Shown here: positions 22,801 through 34,375 of the stretch, piece by piece | Numbering within the stretch: the first letter of the stretch is position 1 | Layout: each line of letters starts with the position of its first letter | DNA from: Echiichthys vipera | Taxonomy: Eukaryota > Chordata > Actinopteri > Perciformes > Trachinidae | Direction of reading: 5' to 3' | NCBI GenBank assembly: GCA_963691815.1 | Contig: OY829653.1 | Location: 4,194,944 to 4,258,943 of the forward strand | Length of the DNA: 64,000 nt | Notes under the pieces: generated by a model | Databases searched by the model: none | The model's input: the letters and a program-made list of their open reading frames with translations, nothing else | Told to the model about the DNA's origin: nothing | Program-made: the position numbers and the translations under genes

Positions 22801-22937
22801 AACTATAACAATATCTATAGTAATGTGAACATGACCCACATGTTATGGCGGTCTACACAGCAGAACAGCAGGAAACCGCACATCCAAGGTGACAGGTCAT
22901 TCTTAAGGTTGTATTTGGAGTCGTTGTTGGTACTTGT

Positions 22938-23241
22938 CTATACCACAGACTGTATATAAAGATGGACTGCTTGAAGGATCCTCAGTGGTGAAGCCAAAAC
23001 ATCTGGATCACTCCCTGGAGGCTGGCTGCGATATAAGTTATGAATCCTGCGTCCTCCATGTTAGCGGAGGGGAAATTGGCCAAAGAAGAAAGTCTAAACC
23101 TTAGAAACCATCTTTGGGTAAAATGTATTTGTCATTTCAATTCAAATGTTCATTTTTCTTGGTGTTAATTAGTTTATTGATGCAGGGTGAAATGTCATGA
23201 CAGCTGTGATTGGCCTATTAATACAGTCTGTGGTCTATACT
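22938..23241. mobile_element. Short MITE with TATACCACAGACTGTAT ends
   Basis: TATACCACAGACTGTATATA (22938-22957) and its reverse complement AATACAGTCTGTGGTCTATA (about 23219-23238) bound a segment of about 300 bp with no ORF of interest. The same end motif (ACCACAGACTGTATAAAA) begins the repeat at about 25691. Confidence 0.6.
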
Positions 23242-23739
23242 GAAATGTTTTGCAGATATTTTAACTGTCACCCACATTGGCAGAAACACAAACCGAACAA
23301 CAAAGCAGGAAGGAGAGTAATCAGGTTCCGGTGGCAGCAGTGGCTGGAGAGCTACAGCAGCTCGGAAACAGACAATCTGGCATAGATTGGTCTTTGTATT
23401 TACACTGTGACGGACTGAACGAGGAGCAGCTGGGTAGGAAGGTGGGGGGGTTAGACGAAATCTAGAGATAAACTCGCTGGGGGCGACGAGAGGGCCCGTG
23501 ACGCAAGAAAACATGGGATGGAAAATTCCAGAAACACAATTGGAGAAGGAGGAGAACAAGGCTGAATAGAGGGAAGTGGGAGGCAGTGCAGACAGGGACT
23601 GGACGGTGGAGGACTGGATCTAAAGGGGAGTGAAGAGTAACTGACTGAGACAGAAAGCAGGGACGAGCTGATTTGGGACGAGGCCTGATGGAGACAAACT
23701 GAACTGAAGCTCAGAGAAGGCAGACTGAACCGATACATT

Positions 23740-24092
23740 ATTATTATTGCTTAGATTTCTATAGCGTCTTTCTCAGTGCTTAAGGTGCTTTACAGAGTCC
23801 AGGTTCCCTTCATTCACACAGATACACATGGTGGTGGTAAACTATGCAGTAGTCACAGCTGCCCTGGGGCAGACTGACGTAAGCGTGGCAGCCAATCAGC
23901 GCCTACGGCCCCTCCGACCACCTCCTCAAACATACAGCAGTCATACACATTCACACGAGGCAAGGTGGGTGAAGTGTCTTGCCCAAGGACACAACGACCA
24001 TGACACAAGTCGGGCAGGGCGGGGATGGAACTGTCCGACCCATCGGACATTGGCCGACTCGCTCTACCAACTGAGCCACAGTCGCCCCTACA
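23740..24092 (-). mobile_element. tRNA-derived SINE, family C
   Basis: On the minus strand the head reads GGGGCGACTGTGGCTCAGTT then GGTAGAGCG (A box). It is followed by a weak B box, CCTTGGGCAAGACACTTCAC, and an (AAT)n tail at the left end. This is a familiar fish SINE layout. Confidence 0.65.
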
Positions 24093-24780
24093 GACTCCTA
24101 GACTCCCAGAGTAATAGAAGCAGGTTCTGGTAAGAAACCATGACATGGGTGTGAAGAGGATGCAGACTCTGTATTTTCTCAAGAGTCCGAAACTGTCCCT
24201 CTTTCACAGACTGTGAAGCAGCTTTAAGCTCAGGCTGAGAGAAAGAAAGAGGCACTGAATGAAAAGCAAAAAGTGGTTCCAACTGAGGAGACACATTCAG
24301 GATCAGACAGAAGCAGTCTGTCCGAGACCAGCTGAGAAGCAAAAAACCTATTCAGGTTTAAAACAGACTCAAATACAGGCGTATAAAGAATGGACTCATC
24401 GACTGCCGCTGAGCGGGTGACGTCAGCGTTTGTAGTACTACCCGGCTTTTGTGTGTAGTTATCTGCACTTTGAGTTGCGAGATTGTGGACCTATGGTTTC
24501 ATCGAGTGAGATGTGTGGTAAGCTAGCCATCATATAGAGGGACAGGGTGCATAATAGTTTAAATATGGGGACATCGGCATTCATAGTGTCTTCCAGAAAA
24601 CATACAGCATTAGGTGATATACAGCACACTATCCCTCACTGCAATCCGGACCCTGAAAAGTGATGCATAAGGTTCATTTTTATAAATTATGGTCCCATTT
24701 AGAAATAGACGATAAAGCAGGTTGTGCTTTAGGGCGGGACCACAGGAGTTCATACCTGCACACAGCTGCTTAATTGCACA
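24093..24780. other. Intronic sequence, nothing recognised
   Basis: No gene or clear repeat seen. Confidence 0.4.
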
Positions 24781-25075
24781 CCCTTCTGTGTGGAGTTTGC
24801 ATGTTCTCCCCGTGTCTGCGCGGGTTTTCTCCGGGTTCTCCGGTTTCCTCCCACAGTCCAAAGACGTGCACGTGTTCGGTTCATTGATGACTCTAAATCA
24901 CCCGTAGGTGTGAATGGTTGTCTGTCTCTGTTCGTCTCTATGTGTCCTGTGATAGACTGGCGTCCTGTCCAGGGTGGACCCCGCCTCACGCCCGATGTCA
25001 GCTGGGATCGGCTCCAGCCCCCCTGACCCCGACAGGGACAAGCAGCTGTTTGATGAGTGAATGAATGAATGAATA
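24781..25075 (+). mobile_element. SINE family A, 5'-truncated copy
   Basis: It begins inside the body at CTTCTGTGTGGAGTTTGC, lacks the tRNA-like head, and ends with GAATGAATGAATG. Confidence 0.8.
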
Positions 25076-25689
25076 AAAAATGTGTTCATTACTGATGCTC
25101 TTTAAATGAGCAGAGCAAATATTTCTCTTCCTGTTTTTAAATCCCTTGTACTTTCCCTTTCATGTACCATATCTCTCACATCAAGTTGTAACTTTTATAT
25201 TTTTTGAGTGGCTCCACTTTCACAGATTGGATGCGGTCAATCATTTCTGGCATAATGAATGCATTCGATTTGATCAAAATCATGCAACAGTAAAAAAAAA
25301 AAAATGCTCCTCTCACAGCAAAACAATTACTGCAGTTGAGCTGTCAGGGAAGGGAGGGAGTCTCACATGAATCACTTACAGCGCTTATGTTCACAAACAA
25401 TATTCAGTATCACAAAGTAGTCCTTGGTGGGTGTTTTCAGACACTTATGATCCACTGTGGCACTCAGCATAAAAGGTTTTCTGAGGAATGGTATTGTGTT
25501 TCGGCGCTGCAGCACATTTATATTCCTGATAGAAAAAGTCTCCATAGAATGTGCTGACACACAATAACAAGGTGTTATTCTACAGGGAGACTACGCTGTA
25601 TGTGCTTTTCACCAGCAGTTGGCTGCGTGTCCCAGGATCAGACCCACAAATAACCAGAACCAGCACAGATGTGACATATTCATGCTTTG

Positions 25690-26200
25690 AGACCACAGAC
25701 TGTATAAAAATGGACGTAGTCTCTACGTCAAGGTCCCTTCTCTCAACTTGATCCAATCGTACTTGCCTACGAGTTGACTGTTTTTTACCAAAAAAGGGCA
25801 TGTATGTGACGTTGGGGGGAGGGAGATACGTCCATCTGATTGATGTTTACCTCCGAGACGAACTGAGGGTCATAGGCTAGCTGTCACTCAAGAGGCCACA
25901 CACCTAATTATTCATAAACTTTAACCTCCAATAAAATTAAAACTAGCCTGGGACCAAAAAATTCACCCCCCTCAGTGTTGTCATGGAGATATGACCTAAA
26001 CATACAGACTAGAATGGTTGTTTTTTTTGTACCAGGCCTTAAACAGGTTTAATGATGCTGTGAAAACGGCCTGTTCAACATGGGGGCCAATGAGAAACTG
26101 CTCTATTATGAAACCTTCACCTAGTGGCCACTTGGTAAACTGCAGTTTTTGGCGCTTCCTCATTGGATAAACCAGAAAAATTGCTGTGGTGGGGGTTTGT
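25690..26200 (-). repeat. Interspersed repeat of the 'cctcttgagtgacagctag' family, copy 3
   Basis: Reverse-oriented copy sharing ordered blocks with 14110-14990 and 1010-1660. Its outer edge reads ACCACAGACTGTATAAAA, the end motif of the MITE at 22938-23241, which suggests one superfamily. Confidence 0.6.
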
Positions 26201-26639
26201 TTGAGAGAATCTATTCTTAAAGTAGTCGACAGCAAAACACACACATACAGGATGTCAGCATCAGTTTTCATCCAAAAAGCGAAATTTCAGGCTCCCAGAA
26301 AAAAAAGAGCGATTAAGGCAACAATGGGAGGAGGATGATGGTGGATGGATTAAACAAACATCCATCCAATGAACAGCCACTGTTCATTTCTCCATACATA
26401 ACATCATTAACATATACGTACTTAAGTCAATTTAACCCAAACCATGATCTTTCCTACACCTAACCAATTAGTATCTTAATTCTATATTCTAAAGTAAGCT
26501 CTGATAAACTCATTGTACCTGACCTGCTCCTCAATAAACGGCAAAAAGACAAAGTTAGCGACTAGCTGGTGAACGTCGTTGAGCATTAAGCAGCTAAAGA
26601 GACGGATACTTCCCTCAGGAGTTGGTGGAGAAGAAGAAG

Positions 26640-26865
26640 AGGAAGAATTACTTTATTAATCCCGCAACAGGAAATACGATTTTTTCACTCACAGGCCCAA
26701 CATACACACAAAGGGTCTATATACATGCAATTAATGTAGAGATGTCAGAGCAAAAGGGCTGACAGTGGACCGGCGCCCCAAGCAGTTGGGGGTTCTGTGC
26801 CTTGCTCGAGCCGGCGACCCTCTGGTTCCCAGCCGAGTCACCTATGGACTGAGCTACTGCCGCCG
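26640..26865 (-). mobile_element. tRNA-derived SINE, family D ('GT' SINE)
   Basis: On the minus strand: GGCAGTAGCTCAGTCCATAG (A box), a B-box region, GCCCCTTGGGG-type body, TGACATCTCT, then a tail ending GGGATTAATAAAGT. The same family occurs at 32381, 34215, 50413, 51202 and 51725. Confidence 0.65.
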
Positions 26866-27108
26866 CAAAATAGTCGGGCATCACCAGACTACTTGCAGAT
26901 ACCACGGGACATTATCAACGGAAATGCTTCTCGATGCAACTGGAAAACCCTAACCCTACAACCAGAACCATGAAATGTGACCTATGACCAAACACAGCAA
27001 TGAAACTACGGTGCTTGCTGAGTGGGAAGAAGAGAAAGAAAGAACATTTCTCAAATTTGAGCTAAAAGGTGCACTAAAATACATTCCTGAAAACATTAAC
27101 ACAATAAC

Positions 27109-27350
27109 CCTCAAAGCAATTTCAGTCAAAAGCAACTGGACTTTGTTATTTGTGTAGGAAGACGTTTTCACCTCTCATCCAAGAGGCTTCATCAGTTCAT
27201 GTACGCATCTGACCAGGCTGGGACTGGACCAGGACCAGGACCAGGCTGGGACTGGACCAGGACCACGACCAGGCTGGGACTGGTCCGAGCTAGTCCCAAC
27301 CTGGTCAGAGGGTAACGATGACCTGGACAAGTGAGAATACTCACAGGCCG
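27109..27350 (+). mobile_element. Penelope-like repeat, copy 2, with 14-bp target duplication
   Basis: It begins CCTCAAAGCAATTTCAGTC and ends GAGAATACTCACAGGCCG. It is flanked by perfect ATTAACACAATAAC (27095-27108 and 27351-27364). It contains the CCAGGCTGGGACTGGACCAG minisatellite units. On the minus strand (27194-27164) there is a decayed hammerhead-like core (GAAAAC instead of GAAAC). The right arm has lost most of its inverted part. Confidence 0.75.
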
Positions 27351-27364
27351 ATTAACACAATAAC

Positions 27365-29660
27365 AGCATATTGAGTCATGTTTGATCAGCGCTCTCTTGT
27401 TCGACAGTTTGATCCGAGTTTCGTGAGCCTGACAAAACTGCACTGAATGGACGCTGAATATTCCATTACTGACAGTACGCCCCCCTGGATCCTACACATT
27501 GGACCTTTAAACCTTCATCAGATCACTAGACACACAAGTCCAGATGAATGCTAATGTTACACCATGTCTGCTGGGTGTGTAAAACCAGCTATTGTTTGCC
27601 AACACATTCATCACATCAGCTTTATGAGGTGATAATGCGTCGAGTTTACAACATGTTCCACAGCCTGTAAGTGGCCAAAAACTCAATTAACGAAGCTTTA
27701 AGGCCTAAACAAGTCCTTGGTTTTGCTCCTCAGCAACATTCGGATACAACAGAAAAAGAAATAAATAATTCAGAGTCTGAAAAGACGCAGGCGGAGCGAA
27801 CCTTGGCAAGGTCATGTCCTCTTATGACACTTTTGAAAATGTGCAGATATTCTGAATTTGCTATTGCTCAAGAATTCCCAGAAACAATAAAGGGATTTTT
27901 ACAGCTTTAGCAGTATTCAAAAGTCGAATGAGCGTACACACCTACTTAACAGCTGCAAATAGAAAGTGGGGTACATCGTCAGCGTATAATTGAGAATACA
28001 TTTACTGGAAATGTCCCAGAAAAATACATTAAAGTAGCTCATGTCAGGGAAGGAACCTCTATAATATCAGAGGTGCCCAGCTGCTATAAGACACCACAGA
28101 TCATGTCATGTTCATATCAGTGACATGTGTTCTTTGGTTCAATTGATATGCTATGCACAAGTATTATGAAACATGCAGCAAAGTCAAAGAAGGAACCATA
28201 GGTAAAAAAAAGCTAATAACGCCCACTTCCTCAGTTGAAATGCATGTGATAATATAGAGTTAACTGTGCAGCTTTTCACCCTGAAAACACTGATAACTTA
28301 GTAACAAGAGCAGGGACTCTCCTCTGCGTATGCCCTGACACACTTTGTTGCTAAATTGGAGAGAAAGAAAGTGTGTCTTCTACCTTTGTACTGTAAATTT
28401 CACCCAAGTTTTTTGGTAAGGGAGAAGAGGATGACACATGGAGTTGGCGAAGCTCTCTGGCAAAGGGAGAACAGTACAGCAGAGAAGCGAACGCACTGCA
28501 GCCTGCTGGGAAACTGGGAAACCGGGGCCTGGAAAGCTGTGGAAAGCTAACGCCAGTTAAAAACATCTGGGCCACGAGAGAATGGATGACCTCTTACTAG
28601 AAACACGCACTGGGCTAGAAACATGTTATTTCTCCTTCACTCTGGTGCAGATGCTGTGAAATGAATCCGCGGTGATGAGGCCACAAGAAACGGCGCAATC
28701 CCGCAAAATGATCAGGAGAGATTTAAGTACGTGGCAATGCCGTTAATCACTGGGTATACAGCGGTGAAACAGGGATTAAGAGTTCTCTGTCTGAATTTAT
28801 TCCACTCTGCTGTTCCTGGCAGCTAATTAACCCACAATTCAGCGCTGAAATTCCACCACCTCCTGCATTTCTTTATATCTTATAAAGAAAGATGTCATGT
28901 CGCTTTTCATTCCCTCCCTGCACCATAACATGATGCGTTCAGACCCTCATCTGCAGAGAGCAGCTGCGGTGCCAGGGACACGTTATTCCCAGAGCTCCTA
29001 CTCCCATCAGCCACCCACTGAGCCACACACTCCACAGGGCCACGCCTGCCAGGGACGGAAATGTCACCGGAGCAAATGTACCGCGACACGCCTGTAACAC
29101 AGTACAAAACACCCACACACGCCAAAGCATATCACACACGCCCGTTTTCAGGCCTGCGGCTCGCAGTGTACAGTGCACGGTAAATTCAGTGTCATCTTTC
29201 AGATCACTTCCCGAAGCTCTGATATGCAATTTTCAGTCAGTTGGTTGAGCTCCAGCACTAACACTTGTCAATCATCCTGATGAGCTGTCTGCCTTGAAAC
29301 AGCCTCTCGCCTGAGGCTGAGGTAACCGTAAAGCCGCCGCAGACGATCAGAGAGCAGATGGCGAACGCAGCCAATCTGCAATTAAAGGAGGCAGAAATGT
29401 CTGCAGTGTCTGTGAACAGGTCTTGTTCTTACGAAAACATCCTTAACACTGTTGAAAGAGCTTTGTCAGGTAAACACAGAGGGTTTAGGATCTTACACAC
29501 AAAGTCAAACAGAACTACGGATGTGTGGTTTACTTTATTTTACTGTAAAAATGTTGCATTATGCAGATTTGTAGAGCTGTTTTGTTTTTTGTATTTATTT
29601 TTGATCTTGTGCTTTTTAATCAACCAATTTCCTTTTTTACCATTTTTCTAATTTTATGTT
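27365..29660. other. Intronic sequence, apparently single-copy
   Basis: No repeat matching other parts of the window and no ORF of interest. The segment 28640-28880 has several homeodomain-type motifs (GTTAATCAC, GGGATTAAG, GCTAATTAAC) and could be regulatory; this is speculative. Confidence 0.35.
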
Positions 29661-30021
29661 TTCATTCATTCATCTTCAACCTCTTGTCCCTGTCGGGGTT
29701 CGCAGGGAGGCTGGAGCCGATCCCAGCTGACATCGGGCATTAGGCGGGGTCCACCCTGGACAGGACGCCAGTCTATCGCAGGGCACATAGAGACAAACAG
29801 AGACAGACAACCATTCACACTCACATTCACACCTACGGGCATTTAGAGTCATCAATGAACCCAATGCATGCACGTCTTTGGACTGTGGGAGGAAACCAGA
29901 GAGCCAGCAGAAAACCCACACAGACACAGGGAGAACATGCAAACTCCACACAGAAGGGGTTCGAACCAGGAACCCTCTTGCTGTGATGTGACAGTGCTGA
30001 ACACCACCCCACCGTGTCGCC
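29661..30021 (-). mobile_element. SINE family A, full-length copy
   Basis: Reverse orientation, (ATTC)n tail at the left, tRNA-like head at the right, with an extra ACTCACATTC insertion in the body and a damaged B box. Confidence 0.78.
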
Positions 30022-31189
30022 TTCACTTCTTGTTTTCCACATTTTAATTTACTAGCTTGCAGAGAAAATGTATCAAGGTTAGGGGGATAGTTTGTGTGTT
30101 GTATGATGTAATCAGTTTGTATCTGCCTGCTTCTCCAAACCGGGGCGTGCCTGAGTATGGATAAGTACCTCACACAACCCCACTTCAGTAAATCTGAACT
30201 GTCCCTTTAAGGTATTGTACCAATATGAGTAAATCTATTTTCTCTGTGAATGTCTCCTTTCATTCTTCCGTCTGTCTGATTCGCACTGACGTGTCTCCGT
30301 CAGAGGAGACGCCGTCATTGTGTCGACAGCGGGGGGAAATAAGCAGGTCCCTTGCTGAATGCTATCTGACAGCCCACAGAAGGCCTGTCCGTCTCAAAGT
30401 TCAGCACAGCGGCCGCCACTGCCGCTCCCCCGCCCTGCCGCTGCCGCCGCTGGATAATGTGACAGGACAAGACTGTGATGAGGCGAGATGGCGGTCGAGA
30501 CGGGCTGACTTTTACGACTGACGACTGATAAAAGGGACGAAAACACACACTGAGTGCTATCTGTTTGGGTTGCACAAGACTTTGCACGCCAACCGCCTCT
30601 GATAACGGCTTGTGTGTGACAGAAGGAGTTAGTGTCACACAAACAAGGTGGCATTAAAATACACAGCGGAGGATCAAATAATCAATTATGTGGCATTTTG
30701 GTTTAATTCTGCTGTCTGAATGCTTTCGGAGGAGATTGTAATCACTGTAAAGGAGAACCAAGTCACATTTTTACTGCATGAACTAGCATCGTGCATGAGG
30801 TTTGTTTCTATTACGTAATGTGTTTTCAAAAGCATATTTGCCTTTTAGAGAAAGACCCAAGCCTCAGACCGAACATGAGTCTCTACTACCAAGAAGCCAC
30901 ATGTGATATGAGCCTGCTGTTCACGAGGCAATAACCATCACTTATTAATTATTGACGCTATTATGGTTTGTTTACATCTGTAAAGCAGCAAACCCTGGGT
31001 GTATTCAGTGACTCATCTAACACACAAAATAGCGGTTTTCCATCAACAGTAAAAGTCAGACATTTCCATAATGCATATGGATGTATACATAATTTATGTG
31101 CTCAAGCAGATTAGAAGATCTTGGAGGTGTAAAGCGGCCGGACTCATCTTTTGGATAGAAATAGAAAAGTTCTCACACTTTCACGTTCA
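30022..31189. other. Intronic sequence with a GC-rich patch
   Basis: 30400-30460 is rich in CCGCTG repeats (GCCGCTGCCGCCGCTGG). No ORF in it has recognisable homology. Confidence 0.4.
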
Positions 31190-31888
31190 TCTCATCTCAT
31201 CTCATCTTATCTTCATCCGCTTATCCGGGGTCGGGTCGCGGGGGCAGCAGCTCCAGCAGGGGACCCCAAACTTCCCTTTCCCGGGCCACATTAACCAGCT
31301 CTAACTGGGGGATCCTGAGGCATTCTCAGGCCAGCGTGGCCTCTCTCCACCTTGTCCTGGGTCTTCCCCGAGGCCTCCTCCCAGCTGGACGTGCCTCGAA
31401 CACCTCCCTAGGGAGGCGCCCAGGGTTCATCCTTACTAGATGCCCGAACCACCTCAACTGGCTCCTTTCAACGCTAAGGAGCAGCGGCTCTACTCCGAGT
31501 TCCTCACGGATGCTGAACTTCTCCCCCTCTCTCTAATGGAGACTCCAGCCCCCCTCCTGAGGAAACACATGTCGGCCGCTTGTACCCGCGACCTGGTTCT
31601 TTGGGTCCTGACCCAGCTTTCATGACCACAGGTGAGGGTAGGAACCAAGATTGACCGGTAGATCGAGAGCTTTGCCTTCCGGCTCAGCTCACGGTGCTGT
31701 AGAGCAACTGCAACACCGCCCCCACTGCTCCGATTCTCCAGCCAAACTCACGCTCCATCCTCCCCTCACTCGTGAACATGATCCCGAGGTACTTGAACTC
31801 CTTCACTTGGGGTAAGGACTCATTCCCTACCTGGAGTAAGCAATCCACCGGTTTCCTGCTGAGAGCCACGGCCTCAGATTTAGAGGTT
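31190..31888 (-). mobile_element. RTE-type LINE 3' remnant, copy 1
   Basis: On the minus strand the frame at 31869-31690 reads LSRKPVDCLLQVGN, LPQVKEFKYLGIMFTSEG and MEREFGWRIGA. This is the RT C-terminal region of fish RTE-like LINEs. Near the 3' end, fragments such as RPRGRPRTRW-like coding and a (GATGA)n tail follow. The copy is broken by deletions. It shares its 5' boundary (AAATCTGAGGCCGTGGCTCT) with the copy at 57343-56763. Confidence 0.75.
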
Positions 31889-31899
31889 CATGTTATTTA

Positions 31900-32230
31900 G
31901 AAAATGACTTTACTTGTTTGTTGAATCTGTTGCCTCTCTCTTTAAATGGGCTTTGGTCGATATTCAGAACATGAATATAGCAGATAATATTTTCCATATG
32001 AAGATAAAGGGGAGTCATGACGTCCTGAGCAGAGAAAGAAGCCACTCCCCCTTTTGTGTGTTCCCCTGTTTGTTTGTTGATAGGTGGTGTGCATGTGTGT
32101 GCACGTGTGTGCCTTGTGTGTTGTATCAGAAGACGAGGGCTGTGAAAAATCTTTGGTATTTGATGAGTAAGGAACCATCTGTAAGAGGTTTTTTCTGGGT
32201 ATTTCGAGCAGAGCACCTTAAAAAGTAAGA
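31900..32230 (+). repeat. Interspersed repeat fragment related to 1010-1660
   Basis: GACGTCCTGAGCAGAGAAAG and the flanking CACTCCCCCTTTTGTGTG-type sequence match 1045-1100. The rest is divergent. Confidence 0.45.
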
Positions 32231-32380
32231 TGCTTTCTCACCTAAAAAACAAACCCTGGTTTGGTTTGCCTGCTTAGTTTGGTCTGTTTGGGCTGGCTGT
32301 CGACTGAGCTCTGGTGTGGACCCATCACTGGATATTTTCTTATATTAGATTTGGGATTTTAGGCTAATTTCAGTACAGCT

Positions 32381-32568
32381 CAGTCTGTAAGGGACTTGGC
32401 TTGGCAACCGGGGCCAGTTCAAGTCTGGATTGGATCATGTTAAGCAGTGTGGACTGGTAGCTGAAGAGATGCCAGTTCACCTCCTGAGCACTGCTGAGAT
32501 GCCCATGAGTGCCGTCTATGTGGCATCGCTGTCACTCTGGCATCTCTCCAATGCATGCACGGGCATTT

Positions 32569-32611
<43 letters not shown>

Positions 32612-32640
32612 TAAAATAAACAGTGAAAAAACACAGCTAT
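32381..32640 (+). mobile_element. SINE family D with embedded (TG)20
   Basis: Head AGCTCAGTCTGTAAGGGACT, B-box-like CAGTTCAAGTCTGG, body GATGCCAGTTCACCTCCTGA. A (TG)n tract (32570-32610) follows CATCTCTCCAATGC. Confidence 0.65.
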
Positions 32641-33165
32641 TAATAAAGTACTACTTCAGTTCAGGAAGCAGCCTCATGAGCCATGTTTGTGTTTATGTAA
32701 ATGATTTGGTAACTATGGTAACGGTGCAGAGATTTTTCCCAATCAATCGGTCAAAAGAAGTCAAAGCTGCATTCTGCTGTGCTTGTATCCTACTCTGTGT
32801 AATTCAGTTCATTAAGTCCATTAAAAGCTGTGCGACATAGCGATCCCTCAGTAATACCCTGCAGATTATCGCTCGACAAGACGCCTCTTTTTCATTATTC
32901 GCGACGTGCGCTCCATTTCCAGTCTAATAGGACTAATGTTCTCATAATAAGTTGTTTATTCATCAGCTCTTTGTGACACCAGAGAACAAAAGAAGAATTG
33001 AGGTGCTGCATGACTTTGCTGTCAGTCAACAGATGTTGAGTCCTGATGATGATTATGATGCAGGGTGACAGTTTCCAAAACCACCTGATCAATGAGAGTC
33101 GGTCCAACACGTCCTCAAACCTAAATGACAGAATATTCCAAAAATGAAATATAAGACTGTTTCTT
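32641..33165. other. Intronic sequence, nothing recognised
   Basis: No feature identified. Confidence 0.4.
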
Positions 33166-33291
33166 TTTAAGCCTGTGAATGTTCTCATTTGTCCAGGTCA
33201 TCGTTATCCCCACTGACCAGGCTGGGACTGGTCGGTTGTGTACATGAACTGATGACGCCTCTTGGGTGAGAGGTGAAACGTCTGCCTAGAC

Positions 33292-33504
33292 CAGGGGTGG
33301 GCCATTCCGGTCCTGGAGGGCCACTGTCCTGTATGTTTTAGGTTTCTCTCTGCTCTAACACACCTGAGTCTAATGATTTGCTCGTTATCAAGCAGCTGAT
33401 GCTAGTCACAGTTTGATTATTGTTAGACTCAGGTGTGTTAGGGCAGGGAGAAACCTAAAACATGCAGGGCAGTGGCTCTCCAGGACCGGAATTGCCCACC
33501 CCTG
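33292..33504. mobile_element. hAT-type MITE with CAGGGGTG ends, copy 1
   Basis: This 213-bp palindromic element starts CAGGGGTGGGCCATTCC and ends CACCCCTG. The flanking octamers GCCTAGAC and AACTAGAC agree at 6 of 8 positions, as expected for an old hAT 8-bp duplication. Same family as 63402-63615. Confidence 0.8.
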
Positions 33505-33512
33505 AACTAGAC

Positions 33513-33714
33513 CATGGGTGTCAAACTGATCCAGTAAAGGGCCGTGTGGCTGCAGGTTTTCATTCCAACCAAGCAAGAACACACCTGACTCGACTTACTC
33601 AATCACCTGAACTGTCTTCACACAGTTGATGTGTTGGACCAGGTGTGTTTTTGATTGGTTGGAATGAAAACCTGCAGCCACACGGCTCTTTACTGGATCA
33701 CTTTGACTCCCCTG
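33513..33714. mobile_element. hAT-type MITE with CATGGGTGTCAAA ends
   Basis: This 202-bp palindromic element starts CATGGGTGTCAAACTGATCC and ends ATCACTTTGACTCCCCTG. The arms CTGCAGGTTTTCATTCCAAC and their reverse complement pair well. The flanking octamers AACTAGAC and ACCAAGAC are related, and the left one is shared with the preceding MITE. Confidence 0.75.
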
Positions 33715-33755
33715 ACCAAGACAAATAACCAAGTCCACTTGCTTTTGATTTAGTT

Positions 33756-34214
33756 TAGCCAAAAAAAACACTTGGGTAGGGTAAGAAAAAGATCATGGAC
33801 TGGCTTAAAATGAGTCATGGACAGTTGGTTAACTTTAAAAAAACACACGGGACACAAACTGCGGTCTGTAGAGGTCACGGCCTAACAACAAACTGATGGG
33901 TCGTTGTAATCTGCTTGCACAATGAACCCATACACCCGTGTTTTTATTGGGTGAGGATGATCTGGTCCACCTGTACGACTTCATGTGTGCTCCTTTGGGT
34001 TCACTTGTAAAAAAGTAGGTGTGAAAACGAACCATAGCAGACGTGAACGGCATCCTGTGGTGTCAAATTCTCATGCTTCACAGCCCGATTACCCACCCCG
34101 ACCTCAGAAGAGACGACAGCCTGTGTTCATTCGACCACAAATTGAAATATAAACAGTTTTTTTGTGGGTACAGCGACATTGTTTTCTCACAACATCTGAC
34201 GAATCAAGTCTGAA
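33756..34214. other. Intronic sequence, nothing recognised
   Basis: No feature identified. Confidence 0.4.
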
Positions 34215-34375
34215 GTCAGAAATCTCTCCATCAATTGCATGTATAGGTCCTGTTTGTGCATGTATGTGTATTTCGGGCCTGTGTGTGTGTAACATGAATA
34301 ATAACAGAGTGAAAAATTAAATTTCCCCGTTGCGGGATTAATAAAGTTATTCTCCTTCTTCTTCTTCCTATTACA
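34215..34375 (+). mobile_element. SINE family D, 3' part
   Basis: ATCTCTCCATCAATTGCATG, then GTCCTGTTTGTGCATGTATG and the tail GCGGGATTAATAAAGTTATT followed by CTTCTTCTTC. The head is missing and only five GT units are present. Confidence 0.6.

Larger units (their letters stand above)
33166..33755 (+). mobile_element. Penelope-like repeat, copy 3, interrupted by two hAT MITEs
   Basis: It starts CCTGTGAATGTTCTCATTTG and passes an abbreviated middle. The plus-strand hammerhead-like core lies at 33249-33279 (CTGATGA, CCTCT...AGAGG, GAAAC). After GCCTAGAC (33284-33291) it is interrupted, and it resumes at 33715 with ACCAAGACAAATAACCAAGT, the normal continuation of the family. Confidence 0.75.
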
